DNA from: DATFVJ01 sp963826515
GTDB lineage: Bacteria > Actinomycetota > Actinomycetes > Streptosporangiales > Streptosporangiaceae
Assembly (NCBI GenBank): GCA_963826515.1
Contig: CAWGXI010000010.1
Coordinates: 310,001 to 374,000 of the forward strand
Direction of reading: 5' to 3'
Length of the DNA: 64,000 nucleotides
Shown here: piece by piece, positions 9,203 to 20,664 of the stretch
Layout: each line of letters opens with the position of its first letter
Position numbering within the stretch: the first letter of the stretch is position 1
Made by a program: the position numbers and the translations under genes
Notes under the pieces: model-generated
What the model saw: only the letters and a program-made list of their open reading frames with translations
The model's database searches: none
What the model was told of the DNA's origin: nothing

Positions 9203-9727
9203 GTGGCCCCCAAGCGCGAGCTGCTCACCCTGGAAGACCGTGAGGACATTTCCCGCGGCCTGGCGAAAGGACTGGAAAATAGGGAAATAGCATTCTCAAT
9301 CGGGCGGGATGAATCGGTCATCTCCCGGGAAATCGCGCGGCACGGCGGCCGGGAACGATATCGTGCATGGAAAGCAGACGCAGCCGCCCGCGAATCGCGA
9401 AGCCGCCCGAAGGAACGCAAAATAGACACCGATCCTGAATTGCGCGGGCGGGTCACCGGTGACCTGAGGAAAGGCTGGTCACCGGAAGAGATAGCGGGCA
9501 GGACAACCACGCCGCCGCCCGCCGCGATCTCGCCTGGGACCGCACCGGCCTCGGCGCCCTCAGCCTGCTCGGCCTGTAACACCCGCCCGGCCAACCCGAA
9601 ACGAGACCAGATCGTGATCCAATCCCCCAGACCGGAAACGGCTACTTTGACCACAGCCCTGCCGCAGACCCTGGCCGGGCTGTATGTCCGCTGGCGCCCG
9701 ACGAGCTCGCAGATTCGGTCGGGGTAA
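9203..9727 (+). pseudogene. IS30-family transposase, N-terminal remnant
   Basis: Residues 1-100 match the helix-turn-helix of IS30 transposases: LTLEDREDISRGLAKG, NREIAFSIGRDES and VISREIARHGGRE, then KIDTDPELRGRV and WSPEEIAGR. After about 9505 the homology stops and the frame runs into unrelated sequence; the whole DDE catalytic domain is missing. A good ribosome site (CAGGAGAAAGC) precedes the GTG start. The 3' end overlaps the broken end of kdpE on the opposite strand, so insertion or deletion around this element probably truncated kdpE. Confidence 0.8.
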
Positions 9728-10199
9728 GCCGGACCGCTCCGTGCGACTGGTCGCTTGCGCCCTCCGCGGGCGTGATCGTGCGGGCGGCCAGGTCGATCAC
9801 ATGGTGGCCCAGCGTGAACCTCGCGACCTCGGCGCCGCCTGCGGTGCGGCGCAGCGCGGAGCGCACCCGGGCAAGCAGTTCGTCCATGTGGAACGGCTTG
9901 GTCACATAGTCGTCCGCCCCGGCGTCGAGGGCACCGACCTTGCCCGCCGGATCCGCCCGGCCGGACAACACGATGATCGGGACCCGGGACCATCCGTGCA
10001 GACCCTCGATGACCTGCACGCCATCCAGGTCGGGCAGGCCAAGATCCAGGATGACGAGGTCTGGTGGGCACCGGGCGGCCGCGGCGAGTGCGGTCGCGCC
10101 GTCCGGTGCGGTCTCCACGTCGTAGTGCCGTGCGCGCAGGTTGATCCGCAGCGTCTGGAGCAGCTGCGGTTCGTCGTCCACGACGAGCACGCGGGTCAC
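9642..10199 (-). pseudogene. kdpE: KdpE response regulator, DNA-binding domain truncated
   Basis: Response regulator partner of KdpD. The receiver domain is complete: D52 in VILDLGLPDLDG and K101 in YVTKPFHMDEL. The OmpR-type winged helix starts normally (RFTLGHHVIDLAART...RLTPTE) but after residue 162 continues as 23 unrelated residues to a stop. The recognition helix and wing of about 70 residues are gone. The GTG start overlaps the kdpD stop as GTGA. The break coincides with the IS30 remnant. As written it could be phosphorylated but could not bind DNA through its own domain. Confidence 0.88.
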
Positions 10200-12865
10200 C
10201 CGCCGGCCTCCCCCGGCGCCAGCGTCTGGTCCGTGCCCGTGGGCGGCAGAGTCGGCACAGCGGGGACGGCCTGCGCGCTGTCCGCTGTGCCAGCCGTGCC
10301 GCCCACAGGCAGGCTGATGACCATGGTCGTGCCTCCCCCGGGCGTGTCCTCGGGTGCCAGGCTCCCGCCCATGGCCTCGACCAGGCCCCGCGACAGCGCA
10401 AGACCGAGTCCCACGCCCGTCTCGTTGTCACGGTCGCCGAAGCGCTGGAAGGGCTGGAAGACACGTTCCCTGTCCTCCAGGGGTATGCCGGGCCCGCGGT
10501 CGGCCACGCGCAGCTCGACGCGGCCGGCCAGGCTGCTGGCGGTAATCAGCACCGGCTGGCCAGCGGGACTATGCCTGACCGCATTGGACACTAGGTTGGC
10601 GACGGCCCGCTCGAGCAGCCCCGGGTCGGCGAGGACCTGCGGCGCGTCGTCCAAGTCGATGAGCTGAACCTGGGCCGGTCCGAAGCCCAGGCCGTCGAGG
10701 GCGAGCGGCACGATCTCATCGAGCATGGCCGGCCGCACGGCCAGGCTGAGCGCGCCGGCCTGCAGCAGGCTCATGTCCAGCAGGTTCTCCACCATGCGGG
10801 TCAGCCGGTCCAGCGACTCGTCCGCGGTGGCGAGCAGTTCGTCGGAATCCTCCGCGCTCCAGTCCACGTCGTGGCTGCGCAGGCTCGTCACGGCCGCCTT
10901 CGCGGAGGCGAGCGGGGTGCGCAGGTCATGGCTGACCGCGGCGAGCAGCGCGGTGCGCATCCGGTGAGCCTCGGCAAGCGGCTTGGCCGCCGCCGCCGCT
11001 TCCGCCAGCCTGGCCTGCTCCAGGGCCACCCCGACCTGCGCCGCGAACGCGGTAAGCACCCGCTGGTCGGAAGCGGGCAGCACCCGGCCGCGCAGGGCGA
11101 GGACGGCGCTGCCGGTGGCGGCCACGATGGCGTCGCCCTCTCCGGGTGCTGTGCACGGCCGAGGTCCCGCCGCAGCCACCAGCCGCCAGCCGGCCCCGTT
11201 CCCCCCTCGCGCGGCCCTGCCAGGCTCAACCGCTGCCCGCTCAAGCTCTGCGTGGTCAAGTTCTGCCTGCTCAGTCACTGCGCGTTCAAGCAGGGCGACG
11301 GACTCCATCCCGAACGCCTCCCGGGAGCGTTCCAGCAGCGCAGGGATGGCGTTTTGTCCGCGGAGCACGCTGCCGGCGAGCGTGGCGAGCGTCTCGGCCT
11401 CGGCAGACGCGTGCGCGGCCCGGCGGCTCTGCCGCGCAGAGGCATCCACCATGGATGCGACTGTCAGTGCGACGATCAGGAACGCCGCTAGCGCGAGCAT
11501 GTTGTTGGGCTCGGCGATGCTGAACTGGTAGAGCGGCGGGATGAAGTAGTAGTTCACCAGCAAGGAGGAGGACACCGCGGCGACGAGGGCCGGGACCAGC
11601 CCGCCGAGACGGGCGATGGCCGCGAGCGCGACAAGGAACACGAGCACCTGGCTGGTCAGGTTGAGCGGACCGCGAAGCTGCGCGAGTACGGCGGTAACCG
11701 CCGGCGGAACCGCCAGCGCGGCAGCCAGGCCCGCCAGCTGCCATCGGCCCCCGGTCCGGGACCACTGCGCAGCGGGCCAGCGGCCTTTCCCTGCCCTCTC
11801 ATGGGTGACCATGTGCACGTCGATGTCGCCGGATAGCGCGACCGTGGTCTCGCCGATGCCGCGGAGCATCAGCCGGGACAGCCGATTGCGCCTGCTGGTG
11901 CCGAGCACGAGCTGGGTCGCGCTGACCGCGCGGGCGAAGTCGAGCAGCGCCCGTGGAATGTCGTCGCCGACCACCTGGTGGTAGGTGCCGCCGAGGGATT
12001 CCACCAGCCTGCGCTGGGCCGCCAGCTCGGCAGGTGACGCGTCGGCGAGCCCGTCGCTGCGTGCCACGTGCACGGCGAGCAGGTCACCGCCGGCCGCGCG
12101 GGCGGCGATCCGGGCGGCGCGCCGGATCAGCGTCCCGCCTTCGGTGCCGCCGGTCAGCGCGACGACCACGCGCTCGCGCGTCTCCCACACCCCGCCGATG
12201 CCGTGCTCGTCACGGTACTGGTTGAGCCCTTCATCAACCCGGTCGGCGACCCAGAGCAGGGCAAGCTCGCGCAGCGCGGTCAGGTTACCGGCCCGGAAAT
12301 AGTTGGAGAGCGCGGCGTCGATCTTCTCGGGCGCGTAGACGCTGCCGTGCGCCATCCGCCGCCGCAGCGCCTCGGGTGACATGTCCACCAGCTCGACCTG
12401 ATCGGCCCTGCGGACAATGTCGTCGGGTACCGTCTCCCGCTGCGGCACCCCGGTGATCTTCTCGACGACGTCGTTGAGGGATTCCAGGTGCTGGATGTTG
12501 ACCGTGGTGATGACCTCGATGCCGGCGTCGAGCAGTTCCTGCACGTCCTGCCACCGCTTCTCGTTACGCCCGCCGGGCACGTTGGTGTGCGCGAGCTCGT
12601 CCACCAGCGCAACTCGGGGCCTCCTGGCGAGCACCGCGTCCACGTCCATCTCGGTGAACGCGACGCCGCGGTAGGTGCGGGTCAGCCTGGGCACGAGCTC
12701 GAGGTCGCTGGTCAGCTCCTCCGTGCGCGGGCGGCCGTGGCACTCGACGTAGCCGATGACAACGCCGGTACCGCGCTCCGCGCGGCGCCGGCCCTCGTCG
12801 AGCATCCGGTAGGTCTTGCCGACCCCCGGCGCCGCGCCGAGATAGACCCGCAACCGCCCGCGCAC
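10196..12865 (-). CDS. kdpD: osmosensitive potassium channel sensor histidine kinase KdpD
   Basis: Membrane sensor kinase of the Kdp system, responding to low potassium or turgor. Domains in order: KdpD sensor domain with Walker A GAAPGVGKT (residues 10-18) and DELAHTNVPG; Usp domain (about 225-370); DUF4118 with four membrane segments (about 385-490); GAF-like region; HisKA with the phospho-accepting His near 647 in AVSHDLRTPLA; and HATPase_c with NLVSNAVRHSP, DRGPGIP and GVGLGLALS. At 889 aa it is full length. GTG start with AGGAGG eight bases upstream. It lies 75 bp after kdpC and overlaps kdpE by four bases. Confidence 0.96.
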   Translation of the reverse strand: MRGRLRVYLGAAPGVGKTYRMLDEGRRRAERGTGVVIGYVECHGRPRTEELTSDLELVPRLTRTYRGVAFTEMDVDAVLARRPRVALVDELAHTNVPGGRNEKRWQDVQELLDAGIEVITTVNIQHLESLNDVVEKITGVPQRETVPDDIVRRADQVELVDMSPEALRRRMAHGSVYAPEKIDAALSNYFRAGNLTALRELALLWVADRVDEGLNQYRDEHGIGGVWETRERVVVALTGGTEGGTLIRRAARIAARAAGGDLLAVHVARSDGLADASPAELAAQRRLVESLGGTYHQVVGDDIPRALLDFARAVSATQLVLGTSRRNRLSRLMLRGIGETTVALSGDIDVHMVTHERAGKGRWPAAQWSRTGGRWQLAGLAAALAVPPAVTAVLAQLRGPLNLTSQVLVFLVALAAIARLGGLVPALVAAVSSSLLVNYYFIPPLYQFSIAEPNNMLALAAFLIVALTVASMVDASARQSRRAAHASAEAETLATLAGSVLRGQNAIPALLERSREAFGMESVALLERAVTEQAELDHAELERAAVEPGRAARGGNGAGWRLVAAAGPRPCTAPGEGDAIVAATGSAVLALRGRVLPASDQRVLTAFAAQVGVALEQARLAEAAAAAKPLAEAHRMRTALLAAVSHDLRTPLASAKAAVTSLRSHDVDWSAEDSDELLATADESLDRLTRMVENLLDMSLLQAGALSLAVRPAMLDEIVPLALDGLGFGPAQVQLIDLDDAPQVLADPGLLERAVANLVSNAVRHSPAGQPVLITASSLAGRVELRVADRGPGIPLEDRERVFQPFQRFGDRDNETGVGLGLALSRGLVEAMGGSLAPEDTPGGGTTMVISLPVGGTAGTADSAQAVPAVPTLPPTGTDQTLAPGEAGG

Positions 12866-12940
12866 TGTGTTTGCCTCCTAAGACTGGGCCGCCTCCCAAG
12901 GCTGGGCCGCCTCCAAAGATTTCGCTGGGGAACGACCTCG

Positions 12941-13570
12941 TCAGCCAGACATGTTGTCGAGCGCCAGGTTCAATTCCAGGACGTTCACCCGCGGCTCGCC
13001 GAGGAACCCGATGTTGCGGTCCTGGATGTGCTTGGTGACCAGGGCCCTGACGGTCGCCGGGCTGAGGTGGCGGGCCGCGGCGACCCGGTTCGCCTGCAGG
13101 TAGGCGTAGGAAGGTGAGATATCCGGGTCGAGACCCGAGCCTGAGGCGGTGACCGCGTCGGCCGGCACGCTGGCCGGGCTCACACCGTTGAACTTCGCCA
13201 CCTGCTGTCGCCGGGTGTTGATCTCCTGAACCAGCTTCGGGTTGTTCGGGCCCAGGTTCGACGCGCCGGAGAAGCCCGGGTCACAGCCGTAGTCGGTGGT
13301 GGAGGTCGGGTCCGACGCGTTCGACGGCCGCTCCTGGAAGTACTGCGGCAGCGGGTTGCCCTTGGCATCCACGAACTCCTGGCAGAGCAGGCTCGAACCG
13401 ACGGTCCGGCCGTGGGAGCTGACCAGCGAGCCGTTGGCCTGCTTGTGGAACGCCACCTGGGCGACGCCCATTACCGCCAGCGGGTAGATCGCGCCGGTGA
13501 TGATGGTGAGGACGATGACGGCGCGCACCGCGGCCAGGTGTTGGCCGATCCAACTGGGAAGACGTGACAT
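12941..13570 (-). CDS. kdpC: potassium-transporting ATPase subunit C
   Basis: Small single-span subunit that stabilises the KdpFABC complex and aids ATP binding. It has one N-terminal membrane segment (VRAVIVLTIITGAIYPLAVM), then SLLCQEF, YFQERPS and the conserved C-terminal half GSGLDPDISPSYA and RVNVLELNLAL. I start at the ATG at 13570, giving 209 aa; a GTG at 13579 overlapping the kdpB stop (GTGA) would add three residues and suits translational coupling. It lies between kdpB and kdpD. Confidence 0.94.
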   Translation of the reverse strand: MSRLPSWIGQHLAAVRAVIVLTIITGAIYPLAVMGVAQVAFHKQANGSLVSSHGRTVGSSLLCQEFVDAKGNPLPQYFQERPSNASDPTSTTDYGCDPGFSGASNLGPNNPKLVQEINTRRQQVAKFNGVSPASVPADAVTASGSGLDPDISPSYAYLQANRVAAARHLSPATVRALVTKHIQDRNIGFLGEPRVNVLELNLALDNMSG

Positions 13571-13575
13571 ATCGG

Positions 13576-15695
<2,120 letters not shown>

Positions 15696-15696
<1 letters not shown>

Positions 15697-17357
15697 CAGT
15701 GCAGTCCTTCAGCGAACGGGCCCAGCGCGAGCGCTGGGAAGAATGTCAGTCCGACGATGATGAGGATCACGCCGATCACCATGCCGACGAACAGTGGCTT
15801 GTCGGTTGGCATGGTGCCGACGCTGGCCGGCGTCTTCTGCTGTCTGGCCAGCGAACCTGCCAGCCCGAGGGCGAAGATCTCCGGCGCGAACCTGCCGAGC
15901 AGCATGGCGATGCCGCCCGCGGTGTTGTACCAGGTCGTGTTCGTGGTCAGGCCCGCGAACGCGGAGCCATTGTTGTTGGCCATCGAGGTGAACGCGTACA
16001 TGATCTCGGTCAGCCCGTGCGGGCCCGGGTTCAGGATCGAGGCCCGCGGGACCTTGAACGCGAGCGAAAGCCCGGCGAAGACCAGCACGAGCGTCGGCAT
16101 CGTAAGCATGTAAAGCGCGGCGTACTTCATCTCCCTGGGCCGGATCTTCTTGCCGATGTACTCAGGGGTCCGGCCGACCATCAGCCCGCCGACGAACACC
16201 GCGATGACCGCGAGGATCAAGATGCCGTACAGGCCCGCGCCGACCCCGCCTGGCGCGACCTCGCCGAGCATCATGTTGAACAGCAAGATCCCGCCACCGA
16301 ACGGTGTGTAGGAGTCATGGAAGGAGTTCACCGAACCGGTCGATGTCACCGTCGTGGATGCGGCGAACAGCGACGATCCCGGGATGCCGAACCTGACTTC
16401 CTTGGCCTCCATGGCGCCGTGCGCGGCCTGCGCGGCCACCCCAGCATGCTGCGCCTCGAAGTAGGTGACACCCGCCGCGGAAGCGGCCCAGATGATCACC
16501 ATGACCGCGAGCACCGCGTAGCCCTGCCGCTTGTCGCCGACCATCTTGCCGAAGGTCCGCGTCAGCGAGAACGGGATCACCAGGATCAGGAAGATTTCGA
16601 CCAGGTTGGTGAACGGGTTCGGGTTCTCGAACGGGTGCGAGGAGTTCGCATTGTAGAAACCGCCGCCGTTGTTGCCCATGTCCTTGATGGCCTCCTGCGA
16701 GGCCACCGGGCCGCCGGTGATGGTCTGATGCTGACCGGCCAGCGTGGAGACGACGTGCCCGGCGCTGAAGTTGTCGATCAGGCCGCCGGCGGCCAGGACC
16801 AGCGCGAAAACGAAGGCAAGCGGCAACAGCAACCGGATGGTGCACCGGGTCAGATCGACCCAGAAGTTGCCGAGCCGGTCGGTCTTGGACCGGGTGAACC
16901 CGCGGACCAGCGCGATGGCGATCGCGATGCCCACCGCGGCGGACACGAAGTTCTGCACCGCCAGCCCGGACATCTGCACCAGGTGGCCCATGGTGGACTC
17001 ACCCGAGTAGTTCTGCCAGTTCGTGTTGGTGGTGAACGAGGCCGCGGTGTTCCACGCCAGCGCTGGCGGGACCGCGGGAAACCCGAGCGACAGGAACAGG
17101 TGGTGCTGCAGCCGCTCGAGCGCGTACACGGCGAGCACGCAGATCGCGGAGAACGCGAGCATGCTGCGCAGGTATGTGCTCCACTTCTGGTCAGCATCCG
17201 GGTCGATGCCCATCACCTTGTAGACGCCGCGTTCCACCCGCCAGTGCTTGTCCGTGGTGAAGATCCGCGCCATGAAGTCGCCGAGCGGCTTGTAGCAGAC
17301 CGCCAGGGCCACTACCAGCAGGCCGACCTGCAGCCAGCCCGCGAGATTTCCGTTCAC
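15696..17357 (-). CDS. kdpA: potassium-transporting ATPase subunit A
   Basis: Channel-like subunit that selects and moves potassium. 553 aa with about ten membrane spans. The four selectivity-filter repeats are visible, including TNTNWQNYSGES, NNGGGFYNANSSHPFENP and SMANNNGSAFAG. The GTG start shares a base with the kdpF stop. It is followed by kdpB with a one-base overlap. Nothing in the protein suggests decay, although the regulator at the end of the operon is truncated. Confidence 0.97.
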
Positions 17358-17446
17358 TAGAACTTCTCCGGGAAGATCAGGGCCACCACCAGGTAGCCGA
17401 CCAGCAGGATGCCGACGATCAGGCCGATGATGTTCTCAGCGCTCAA
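17357..17446 (-). CDS. kdpF: potassium-transporting ATPase subunit F
   Basis: A 29-residue single-span peptide that stabilises the Kdp complex. It reads from a TTG start as SAENIIGLIVGILLVGYLV followed by the charged end FPEKF. Its stop overlaps the kdpA start by one base, and its own start lies inside the end of the preceding small gene. Length, topology and place match KdpF elsewhere; only the TTG start lowers certainty. Confidence 0.88.
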   Translation of the reverse strand: MSAENIIGLIVGILLVGYLVVALIFPEKF

Positions 17447-17525
17447 AATGCTCGACCCCCCACACCAGCAGGCCAAGCACGGCGAAAACCAGCACCGTGA
17501 GCCCGATGTAGATCAAGTCCGACAT
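17436..17525 (-). CDS. 29-aa membrane peptide at the head of the kdp operon
   Basis: ATG with AGGAG seven bases upstream, coding MSDLIYIGLTVLVFAVLGLL and then VWGVEHFER. One hydrophobic helix with acidic and basic ends, the same size and layout as KdpF, which it overlaps by eleven bases. I believe similar tiny genes precede kdpF in other actinobacteria, but I cannot check. It may be a second KdpF-like stabilising peptide. The strong ribosome site and tight overlap argue that it is translated. Confidence 0.72.
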   Translation of the reverse strand: MSDLIYIGLTVLVFAVLGLLVWGVEHFER

Positions 17526-17669
17526 GGCCGTGCTCCTTTGTGCTCCTTGCTCGCTTCTCCGCCTGCTGCGCGGACGCAGCGCGCGGGCTCCTAGTGTCCA
17601 TCTGGCGCCACAGGCTCACGCCGCGGGCCATCGGCAAGTAAAACCCCCGAACATGGCGAAACGGGCGTT

Positions 17670-17719
17670 CCTAACAGCTCCCTAACAGTGCGGCCGGATT
17701 TCCTAACGAAGCCCTAACA
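17670..17719 (-). promoter_or_regulatory. two pairs of 11-bp-spaced direct repeats upstream of kdp, likely KdpE operator
   Basis: On the coding strand GTTAGG occurs four times (plus-strand CCTAAC at 17670, 17681, 17702 and 17713). Within each pair the spacing is exactly 11 bases and between pairs 21 bases. Tandem half-sites one helical turn apart are the usual target of OmpR-family regulators such as KdpE. The array lies about 145 bp upstream of the first gene of the operon. Confidence 0.7.
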
Positions 17720-17778
17720 CTCCGGCCGGGCGCGGCCGCCGTAAGGTGCACGCTGGCTCCGGAGCCCGGCGGCGGTGT

Positions 17779-19080
17779 TCAGTGGGTGCCGAGCTGGATG
17801 GCCTTGACCAGCAGCAGCGCAGCGACGAGAAGGTAGCCGCGCAGGGCGAGCATGCCGAGTTTGAGCGCGGGTGAACAGGTGACCGGTTTGAGCAGCGCGC
17901 GGGGCGGCATCCGCCAGCTGCTGCGCAGCTCGCGCGGCACCGGCGGCGCGGGCGCGCGGGCGCGCGGGTGCCGCGGCGGGTCTTGCCCCCGCAGCGCGAT
18001 GACGGCCGCGGCCAGGCCGGCGGCCAGCGCGATGGACAGCCAGGTCGCGATTTTGGTGGCGTCGATGTGCGGGAACAGTGTCGTGGCCATCAGCGTGCCG
18101 GACAGCATGAGCAGGGTCACGATGATGACGGTGGCGACGACGTTCAGCCAGCCGGGGTTGAGCCACGGGCGAGGACCTGCCCGGGTGATGAGCGGGCGGA
18201 GCGCCGGCAGGTGGCCGGGCGTGATCCTCCCCGCGCCGGCCTGCCGGGCCAGGGCGGCCAGGCTCAGTCCGAGCAGCGGGTCGTCCGGATCCCAGCCGCG
18301 GGCGATCCGGGCCCGCGCCAGGTGGAGCGGGGCTGCCTCCAGCGGCTCGCCGTGGCGACGGTGCCGGCCGAGGACCTCGGCGATGTCTGCGGCGCTGGCC
18401 CGGTGCCCGCCGGCGGGAGTGCGCTGCCGGCGGACTTGCTCGCCGAGCGCCGCGACCCGGGGACCGATGGTGCCTGCCAGGTAGAGGGCTGCGGCGAGCA
18501 TCGGCTGCAGGACCTCCTGGCGCACCAGGGGCGTGCCGGCCACGGCGCAGGCGGCGATGATCATGATGGCGCCCGCGCCCGCGCCCACGACCACGGCGCC
18601 CGGGCCGAGCACGGTGTCGGCGCGCTCGTAGCCCATGAACCGTGGGGTGATCCACTTGTCGACCACGTTGGGCTGCTGGAAGAACAGCTGCCACGGCGCG
18701 ACGGTGGTGCCGACGATCGCGATAGTGAGCAGGATCGCGTCCGAGCTGATCCCGCCCCGGATTCCCGGCACCACCAGGTGGTAGAAGGCGGCGCCGTAGT
18801 CCGGGTCGGACAGGATTGCCAGCGGGACGAACACCAGGCTGGCCGCGATGAACAGCAGCATCGCGCGCTCCCACCGCCGGAAGCTGCCGCTGGTGGTGAT
18901 GAGAACGAGCACGGCTGCCGCGATCGGCACCGCGATGTACTTGCTGACCCCGAAGTAGGCCAGCGCGAGCGAGACGCCGATGAACTCGGTGGTGGTGGTC
19001 AGGAAGTTGAGCAGGAACAGGTCGCCGACGCTGAACCAGCCCCCAGAACCGGCCGAACCGTTCGTTGATGAGCCGGGCGT
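17779..19080 (-). pseudogene. Nramp-like transporter remnant, rearranged
   Basis: Clear paralogue of the intact transporter at 60308-62107. Matching blocks include GVSLALAYFGVSKYIAVPIA, IVGTTVAPWQLFFQQ, ITPRFMGYERAD and the C-terminal LLVKAIQLGTH. The first four membrane helices are absent, a single extra G in a G run shifts the frame at FGRFWG/FSVGDLF, and about 100 residues of the core (helices 7-9 of the intact protein) are replaced by an unrelated hydrophilic Arg/Ala-rich segment around IAEVLGRHRRHGEPLEAA. It cannot be a working transporter. Its 5' end is fused to a cation-exchanger fragment. Confidence 0.82.
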
Positions 19081-19390
19081 GGCCGACACGTACACATACG
19101 GGGCCAGCACCGCCACCGCGAGTCACGCCGGTGGCAGCGGCGATGCTGACTGGCTGCCATCCATAGCGCCACGGCACCTTCGAAAATGACGACCCTGCGG
19201 TGTACAGTGATGCCCCCGGCGACGGCAGCGCCTAGTCCGATCAGCGCGGCCAGGTTGAACACGTTCGAGCCGAGGACCACGCCGGTGCCGACGTCGTGCT
19301 GGCCATGCGCGAGCGCGGTCACCGGCGAGGTGACGATCCCGGATCACCGGCGATCTTGAAGCGGCGGGACTAGCCTGACCGGCACTCACC
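19081..19390 (-). pseudogene. sodium/calcium exchanger-type C-terminal fragment fused to the Nramp remnant
   Basis: Reading on the minus strand gives GTGVVLGSNVFNLAALIGL, the alpha-repeat signature of CaCA exchangers, followed by HRRVVIFEGAVALWMA and, after one frame change, LAVAVLAPYVYVSA, which resembles the last helices of that family. The join with the Nramp part falls at about 19080 within GTGTCGGCCACGCC. There is no start and most of the exchanger is absent. Confidence 0.68.
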
Positions 19391-20099
19391 GGGCCTCTCC
19401 AAGATAGGCGCTGCGCACCGGCGAAGCAGCGGCCCCCGCCTCACCGCCGGTTGTGTTGTCCGGTCGGCTCAACCGGTACTACGGGCGCCCTCCGACGCCC
19501 ACCCAGTCAGTGATCCACTTCCCGGTTTAGCCTGTTATAGGACACCACGCTCCACCAGGACAAACTCGCCTGGTCGGCTTGCCGGAGGGATGGCTGGTCG
19601 GCTCGTTAGCAATTCCGTTAGCACATCCGGACGCTGAGCTGATGTTTACTACTGGTCCTCCCCCTACTCGTCGTAGCTGCCAGTCACTTGGCAGTGACAC
19701 TAGTGTGGGCCTAAAATTAGGCCCTGGTGCGCCGGGAAGCCTGGTCGGCACGACATCCGTAACCGTGCGGAGTCGTTCACCAGGAGCGTCCGATGAGCAC
19801 CCAGAATGCATTTGAAGGCACGTCACCCGTCACGGGCACCGCCAGACCGGCCTCGAACAAGGCGGCCGCCTGTTTTTCGTCCCAGCCTTGGTGGTGCTGC
19901 TCGTCGAAGCTGTCAAGCTCTGGCGCGAGCGGTCCTGATCCTGCCGGATCGCCACCGCCGTGCCGAGAGAATCTAGGGCTGCGTCAAGGATCAAGCGAGG
20001 CCGAAATGTCCAGGATCAAGCGACGCCAGGTTCCCTCGTTTGGCAGCGGGAGGAGGTAACCCAAACAGTGACGATTGGTCGTGCGGAAGGAGGGCCGCC
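19391..20099. other. gene-poor stretch holding the right 105-bp repeat copy
   Basis: No convincing gene. Apart from the repeat at 19671-19776, a minus-strand frame at about 19800-19900 reads DEQHHQGWDEKQAAALFEAG, possibly the end of a lost gene. The right end should contain the promoter of the Usp gene. Confidence 0.5.
19671..19776 (-). repeat. 105-bp inverted repeat, right copy
   Basis: Reverse-complement partner of 8966-9070. It contains the perfect palindrome GGCCTAAAATTAGGCC and the hairpin CTGCCA-gtcact-TGGCAG. Together the copies enclose 10.6 kb with the IS30 remnant, the kdp operon and the Nramp/exchanger wreck. Confidence 0.8.
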
Positions 20100-20645
20100 G
20101 TGTCCAGCGTGCGTCGTGTAATCGTCGGCACGAGCGGCTCGCCGGGCAGTCTGCGGGCACTGCGTTACGCGGAGGACCTGGCCCGCGCCCGCGATGCCAT
20201 CCTGATGCCCGTTCTCACGTGGGTGCCGCCGGGCGGTGATCGCGCCGACCGCTGTCAGCCTTCGGGTCACCTGCGCCTGGTATGGCGGGACGCCGCCTGC
20301 CAGCGCCTACGGGATGCGCTCATCGCAGTCTGGGGAGAAGTCCCTGACGATCCACCGGTCCGGCCCCTCGTTCAGCGGGGTGGGGCTGGCTGGGTCGTGG
20401 TCAGTGTGGCCTGCTGCCCTGATGACCTGCTGGTCGCGGGTGCTGGCCGTCGTGGTGCGCTGGCCCGGATGCTCTGCGGCAAGGTGAGCTGCTACTGCCT
20501 GGCCCATGCCCAGTGCCCCGTGCTGGCCGTCCCGCCGCCCGCACTCGCCCGGGAAATCGGGCATGGCCGGTTTGCGTGGGCGTTCTGGCACCGGGGGCTG
20601 GCCCCGGATCGGGTCCTCCGGGATCAGCGCCAGGCAGCCGCTTAA
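20100..20645 (+). CDS. universal stress protein domain protein
   Basis: 181 aa with one Usp fold: RVIVGTSGSPGSLRALRYAE at the N-terminus and the ATP-loop region DLLVAGAGRRGALARML followed by CPVLAVPP. The GTG start at 20100 is chosen for AAGGAGG six bases upstream. The function may be nucleotide-dependent stress signalling in the cytoplasm. It lies 19 bp before a DUF4118 membrane protein. Together they resemble the Usp and DUF4118 modules of KdpD, separated into two genes. Confidence 0.82.
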   Translation: MSSVRRVIVGTSGSPGSLRALRYAEDLARARDAILMPVLTWVPPGGDRADRCQPSGHLRLVWRDAACQRLRDALIAVWGEVPDDPPVRPLVQRGGAGWVVVSVACCPDDLLVAGAGRRGALARMLCGKVSCYCLAHAQCPVLAVPPPALAREIGHGRFAWAFWHRGLAPDRVLRDQRQAAA

Positions 20646-20664
20646 GTGGCAGGAGGTGTCACAG

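Noticed and set aside
9103..10464. 453-codon minus-strand frame across kdpE and the IS30 remnant
   Set aside because: It is an alternative frame of kdpE/kdpD and the antisense of the transposase fragment; no consistent domain.
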